Positions 59,751 to 64,000 of a DNA stretch of 64,000 nucleotides are shown one piece after another (the first letter of the stretch is position 1; each line of letters begins with the position of its first letter). Both the position numbers and the translations under genes were made by a program. This DNA is from Acanthosepion pharaonis (Eukaryota; Mollusca; Cephalopoda; Sepiida; Sepiidae): NCBI GenBank assembly GCA_903632075.3, contig CAHIKZ030005498.1:623501-687500 (forward strand). Reading direction: 5' to 3'. The notes beneath the pieces are model-generated. The model was not told where the DNA came from. It did no database searches and saw only the letters and a program-made list of their open reading frames with translations.

Positions 59751-61320
59751 AAGTGCGAGGCACGAACCAATGGAATTATACGTACTCTTGTGACGGTTAC
59801 ACACCTGGCCCAGGGTCGAATCCTTTGGTTACGGCGCCAACTGTGACGTCGCTCCTCCTGGTCGCTCCTCCTGGTTCCAAGCGTGCCGCTCCAACCATTT
59901 GGTTAGATGATCACCAGCCTCGCCTTTCCCAACCCGCTTCCAATACCTGGTTACTGAAGCAACTGTACTGATCTCCGGTCTGTCTACCCACGTTGTGTTT
60001 GTGTTTGTGGACTATGGCACCAAGCTTCTATCACACAACCTAAGGATTTCGAATTGCCTACTCTTTAGAATTGTGTATGTCGGAGTGTGGTTTAGTTCGA
60101 CACTGGGGCTAATTTCTATCGATCATTCGCAGTTGATTCTTCTCTTCGACTTGAGTTGTATTTCTTCTTCTTCGTCGACTTAGATAGAACTTCTCTTGTC
60201 TTCGACTTGGGCTGGATCTTTCTGCGGCTTTCGAGTAATCTTCTTCTTTGTCACTTGGGCTGGAAGTTCTCTTGTCTTCGACTTGGGTGGAAGGATTTCT
60301 TGTTTCGACTTGGGTGGAAGGATTTCTTGCCGCAACTCAGCCGCTACTCTCTGTCGTCCGAGGTGATCTCTCTCGCTGCCGTCCGGGGCTGAACTGTGCC
60401 GTAGCTCTGCCGTAACTCTGCCACAACTCTTGCTGCCTGTCTGGCCTGCAATTCTTCTTCTTGTCTGCCTGCAATTCTTCGGCCTGTCTGGCCTGCAGCT
60501 CTTCTTCTTATCTTCGACTTGGCTGTAACTTCTCTGCGGCTTTCGAGTAATCTTCTTCTTCGTCTACTTGGGCTGGAAGTTCTCTTGTGTTCGACTTGGG
60601 TGGAAGGATTTCTTGCCGCAACTCAGCCGCTACTCTCTGTCGTCCGAGGTGATCTCTTCTCGCTGCCGTCCGGGGCTGAACTCATGTCTTCGACTTGGGC
60701 TGGAAGGATTTCTTGTCTGAGGATTCTTTTGCCCGCAAAGGGGCGAGTGAATCGGGCCTGATGCCCGCGTTCGGGCTCTATCCCTGCCCGCGGTCCAGCT
60801 GCAACTCTGCCGAAACTCTCAACTCAACTGATTTCTGTCGACTGGGGTCCTGCTTTTATTGACGCCGCAGCAAACCGGGGTGGGTCTGTTGGCGTCAGGG
60901 TTCTCGATAATTCCAATAGCCGCATTAATTCTGTTTCCCCATTATCGCTATTGTTTTCACCCCTACTTCCTCACAGTGCCTTTGGTGGGGAGGCGTACAC
61001 CCATCTCTCCCGGTTTTTCTCGTATGTCAGGTGACCGTTTTTGACCAATGGTTCCTGATCGAGCATTCTTCTCTTCTTTCCGCATATCCGTGACCGCTTT
61101 CGGCTAATGAGATTGTGGTTGGGCGCCTCCCCATCTCAAATCGGGCGTGGCTTACATCGTTCTTGTTTTAAAAAACAAAATCTAATTTTGCCCTTTTTCA
61201 CGTACGAAAATGACAATCTTGGCTTTTTCTCACCTGGGCTCTGTCAAAACAGCCTGCCGCTAATTAGATGTGACTTCAGGAAAGAATATTGGCGCCATCT
61301 GTGAGCTGAGACAATCGTTT
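59751..61320 (-). mobile_element. GC-richer block, possible LTR with internal duplication
   Basis: Minus strand: AATAAAAGCAGG at 60850-60861 could be a polyadenylation signal. TGGCGCCGTAACC (59827-59839) follows ...GACGTCACA, as a primer-binding site follows an LTR. An adjacent GGGTCGAATCC looks like a tRNA T-arm. Segments 60223-60395 and 60533-60682 are duplicates about 310 bp apart (CTTTCGAGTAATCTTCTTCT, GGTGGAAGGATTTCTTGCCG). No gag or pol. Alternative: host CpG-rich repeat. Confidence 0.35.
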
Positions 61321-63220
61321 TTTTCACCTCTTGTTTTTGTCAGACCCGACAGTCAGAAAATCTTAATTATCTACATTGAAAATGTCCCCACTTTATTATC
61401 GTGGGTTTCCAATTCTTAATAGGTCAGAATCTGTATACAGTTCCACCGCTCACTCCCCTCAACCCAAAAGACACTTTTTCTCCGATCAAAAAAAATTCGT
61501 TTCTATTGTTCTAAAAAGAAATTCCCCTTTCTCCAATTTGACAATGAGTCTTTCCACGCAAAAGTAGGCTAGGGTTTTTGACCGATATTCTTATCGCCAA
61601 TACACTGTCATCAAGCCTGGTTCTTTTCTCCCTCTAAATGATTTTTTCATTTCAAATGACAATTCTCTATTGTCTTTTAAAATTCGGCCAACACGCAGGC
61701 CAAGATATCTTTCTGACACCTATCTTCGCTTTATGACCGGGTCATGCATCATCCATCTCTCTTTCCTTTTTTCCCTTTCTTCCTCTTTTCTTTCCCCTTC
61801 CTTCTTCTTTCCTTAGGATCGTCTAAGTACCAACTTAGTGAATTATTTTCAACTCAATTATTTTCCGTTTAAAAAAAAAATCAACAACCTGTTTAATAAA
61901 CCGAGTAAAAAAAAAATTAAATCATATTTCTATGAATATTTCTAATAATGCAAGGTGCCACACTCTTACACTTGGCATTTTCGTCATTAACAAGATGTAA
62001 CCTAACTGCCAATTTATTACTATCCTTAAATTAAATAACCTGAAATATAAAAGACGAGCAATGGGAAAAACTGTCATGAATATATTTATAGAAAAGACAC
62101 AAAAAGTTATAAGATTAGAGAGAGGGTAGATCACCTTGAATTAGGTGGAAATGATTCTGGAATAATATATATATATATATATATATTTTTATTATTATTA
62201 TTATAATTATTAAAAAAAATAAGACTTCTAATGTTTCAAAAACTTCTGTAATTTATCCCAAGAATCTTCTTCTCGAAACAGGAAGAAGCCGGCTCAATCC
62301 GCCCAGGGTGAATGCCGCATCAGTACAGTACAGTAAGCAAGGCGATAAAGCCACTAGGACGAAAAGGGTTTACTTGGATTGGAAAGGAATGAGAAGACAT
62401 AAGTGAAAAGATTGGAGACTAAATGAACATTTGGCAAACTGGCCAACACAAAGTTCTGACCTCACTATAATTAAAATACTGTGATAGGAACTGAAGTAAC
62501 AATTGCTTCAACGAAAAACCCAGTCTCCAAGAACTTCGGGATGATTTCCAAGAATAACGCGGAAAAGATTCATAGTAAAAAAAATGTCTTTTCTTTTTCC
62601 ATTCACTAACAGTAACTACTAACACCATATGTTGACATATTCGACTTTTTGTTACAATAATAAATAAAAAAAACACTCTGCGCAAAAAAGATTCCTTTTT
62701 AACATAAGAAAATTGCTGAAAGGTGAATTTATTTTGCTAGTATTCCAGTCTATGTGCACACCACTTGTTCAACGTCACTATGCTTAATCTTTTGAGTCCT
62801 GACCACCACTGCTAGAGAAAAATGGCTTAATGCCCAGCCACCGGTTGAATGGTGGGAAAACATTTGTAACTACTTTTATTTCTACCGTAAAATATTACAT
62901 ACCAATCTTTTGCGAATTTTGACTCAGGAGCTCAGGCAGAAGGTTTGAATTTTGTTCAGGAACACAGAGCTCAAAGTGTTAAAATGCTCTAACATCCATC
63001 ATATAGTATTAACGAACATCCAGTAAATACTATACTGATTAATTTTAAATTAAAAATTAAAATTAGAATAACATCTGAACTCTCTCCGAAATTAACAATG
63101 TCCAGAGATATCGTAAAAAGCTCTTGATCTTAAGATTTTGAAGAAGAAAGTGTATTTAATCATCATCCTTTTTACGTCCCTATAGTTGGCCGGAACTATA
63201 GTTCTTTCTTCGGCTAATAC
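61321..63220. other. mostly unassigned, with short repeat fragments
   Basis: 62040-62110 is R1-like (ATTTATAGAAAAGACAC). (TA)n at 62165-62186. 62333-62390 has GTAAGCAAGGCGATAAAGCC, a minus-strand LINE terminal block. No gene recognised. Confidence 0.4.
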
Positions 63221-63475
63221 AAAATGTGGGACGCCAATCTTACATCCGGAAGTGTTTATCCAGACACCGTATCTAGAAAAGTGTCACCCAAGTCTAAAGA
63301 CTTCTTTCAAGATGAACTGAAATATCCCTTCTTGCAATTTAAATTTACGCGGACTGCCTTCGAGGTTCAAGCTGTGGTTTCGTTCTCAGGATTTACTCCC
63401 GAAACCTTTCTCACGATTGGATATGGCAGCAAGACAGCAGGGGGTTTAAAATCAGAGTTTTCCTCCACTTAGAAG
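63221..63475 (+). CDS. hypothetical 82-codon ORF, doubtful
   Basis: Frame 63224-63472 begins MWDANLTSGSVYPDTVSRKV and contains GFTPETFLTIGYGSKTAG. It is less repetitive and less AT-rich than its surroundings. No known domain, and no splice or promoter context. It may belong to an interspersed repeat. Confidence 0.2.
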
Positions 63476-64000
63476 AAATACCGGCCCTGGCTGACGTATT
63501 TCATTTTTAATCAAATATGTATTATTGAAGGAGTTCTGAAAGGAATAGCTATATCTACTCATATATAATATTTCTTATATATTTATATAGATAATAAATG
63601 CGCGCACATGTTGCTTACAATATATAAAAAGTGACAACAAAAGATACATTGTATATTTTATCTTTATTATTTATATAACATATGGTAGGAGAATAATGAT
63701 TTTAATAAAAAAAATGCATTTCTTCTTAAGAAATTACACGTCTGTATACGAAACTCAGCAGATATGAATATATGAGAGTCTGGAAGGAGAGGAATTTCGT
63801 TCAATGGCTTGATAAACGGGGCTGTACTTAAATATGAGTATCCCTTAAAAGAACTTTTAAAGCATTAAATCCATCGAATTAATAAATAAAAAATTAATTA
63901 CTCCTTTAGATATATATAGATATAGATATAGATATCGATAATTTATTTTAGGATATTACGTTGAAAATATGACAAAATCGCTACACAAATTTTTCAGTCG
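63476..64000. other. unassigned AT-rich DNA
   Basis: Short TAGATA repeats near 63907-63935. Nothing else recognised. Confidence 0.4.

Overview
This is an AT-rich, gene-poor piece of an animal nuclear genome. There are no operons, no Shine-Dalgarno pattern and no convincing multi-exon gene. It carries dense (TA)n, (CA)n/(GT)n and (GAA)n microsatellites, tRNA-derived SINEs, LINE open reading frame (ORF) ends, broken Tc1/mariner transposases and many short interspersed families. That mix fits a mollusc, and the very heavy TA/GT microsatellite load with tRNA-derived SINEs fits a cephalopod such as an octopus. The organism is an inference; no diagnostic host gene is present.

Layout. 0-5 kb: Tc1-like remnant, first copies of a TA-bounded family (called P1 here) and of a tRNA-SINE (S1), and a tandem duplication. 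5-9 kb: LINE 3' ends, an LTR-like insertion with target duplication, and two mariner ends. 9-16 kb: microsatellites, a LINE zinc-finger end, two inverted dimers of transposon ends, and a second SINE (S2). 16-20.7 kb: P1 copy, a Tc1-like element with both ends, and a short element carrying a hammerhead-ribozyme motif. 20.7-27 kb: a 1.2 kb purine-strand tract, TA-bounded cassettes and a minisatellite. 27-31 kb: a palindromic element split by a second LTR-like insertion, and repeat-rich DNA. 31-36.6 kb: a 0.9 kb foldback element, a possible promoter with a 41-codon ORF, and a 118-bp minisatellite. 37-42.6 kb: a Tc1 element with intact ends but deleted transposase, a LINE ORF2 fragment, and a 107-bp array made from a SINE tail. 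42.6-50.5 kb: CAT/CTT tract, LINE C-terminus, candidate LTR, 60-bp and 111-bp arrays, SINE array. 50.8 kb: 5' fragment of U2 snRNA. 51.5-59 kb: LINE and Tc1 remnants, compound VNTRs, more TA-bounded cassettes. 59-61.3 kb: a GC-richer block that may be an LTR. 61.3-64 kb: little that can be assigned.

The genes here are almost all transposon debris, so there is no cooperating pathway. The strongest unexpected signal is a recurring RNA-like architecture. (C/T)TGANRA is followed by a short hairpin, then GAAA, then a short palindrome. It appears in at least six unrelated short repeat families, usually beside or between (TA)n tracts. One copy (20100-20136) fits a minimal type I hammerhead ribozyme with all three stems. 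Stem sequences differ between families while complementarity is kept. This suggests a set of non-autonomous, hammerhead-bearing retroelements, perhaps mobilised by Penelope-like machinery, that spread through TA microsatellites.
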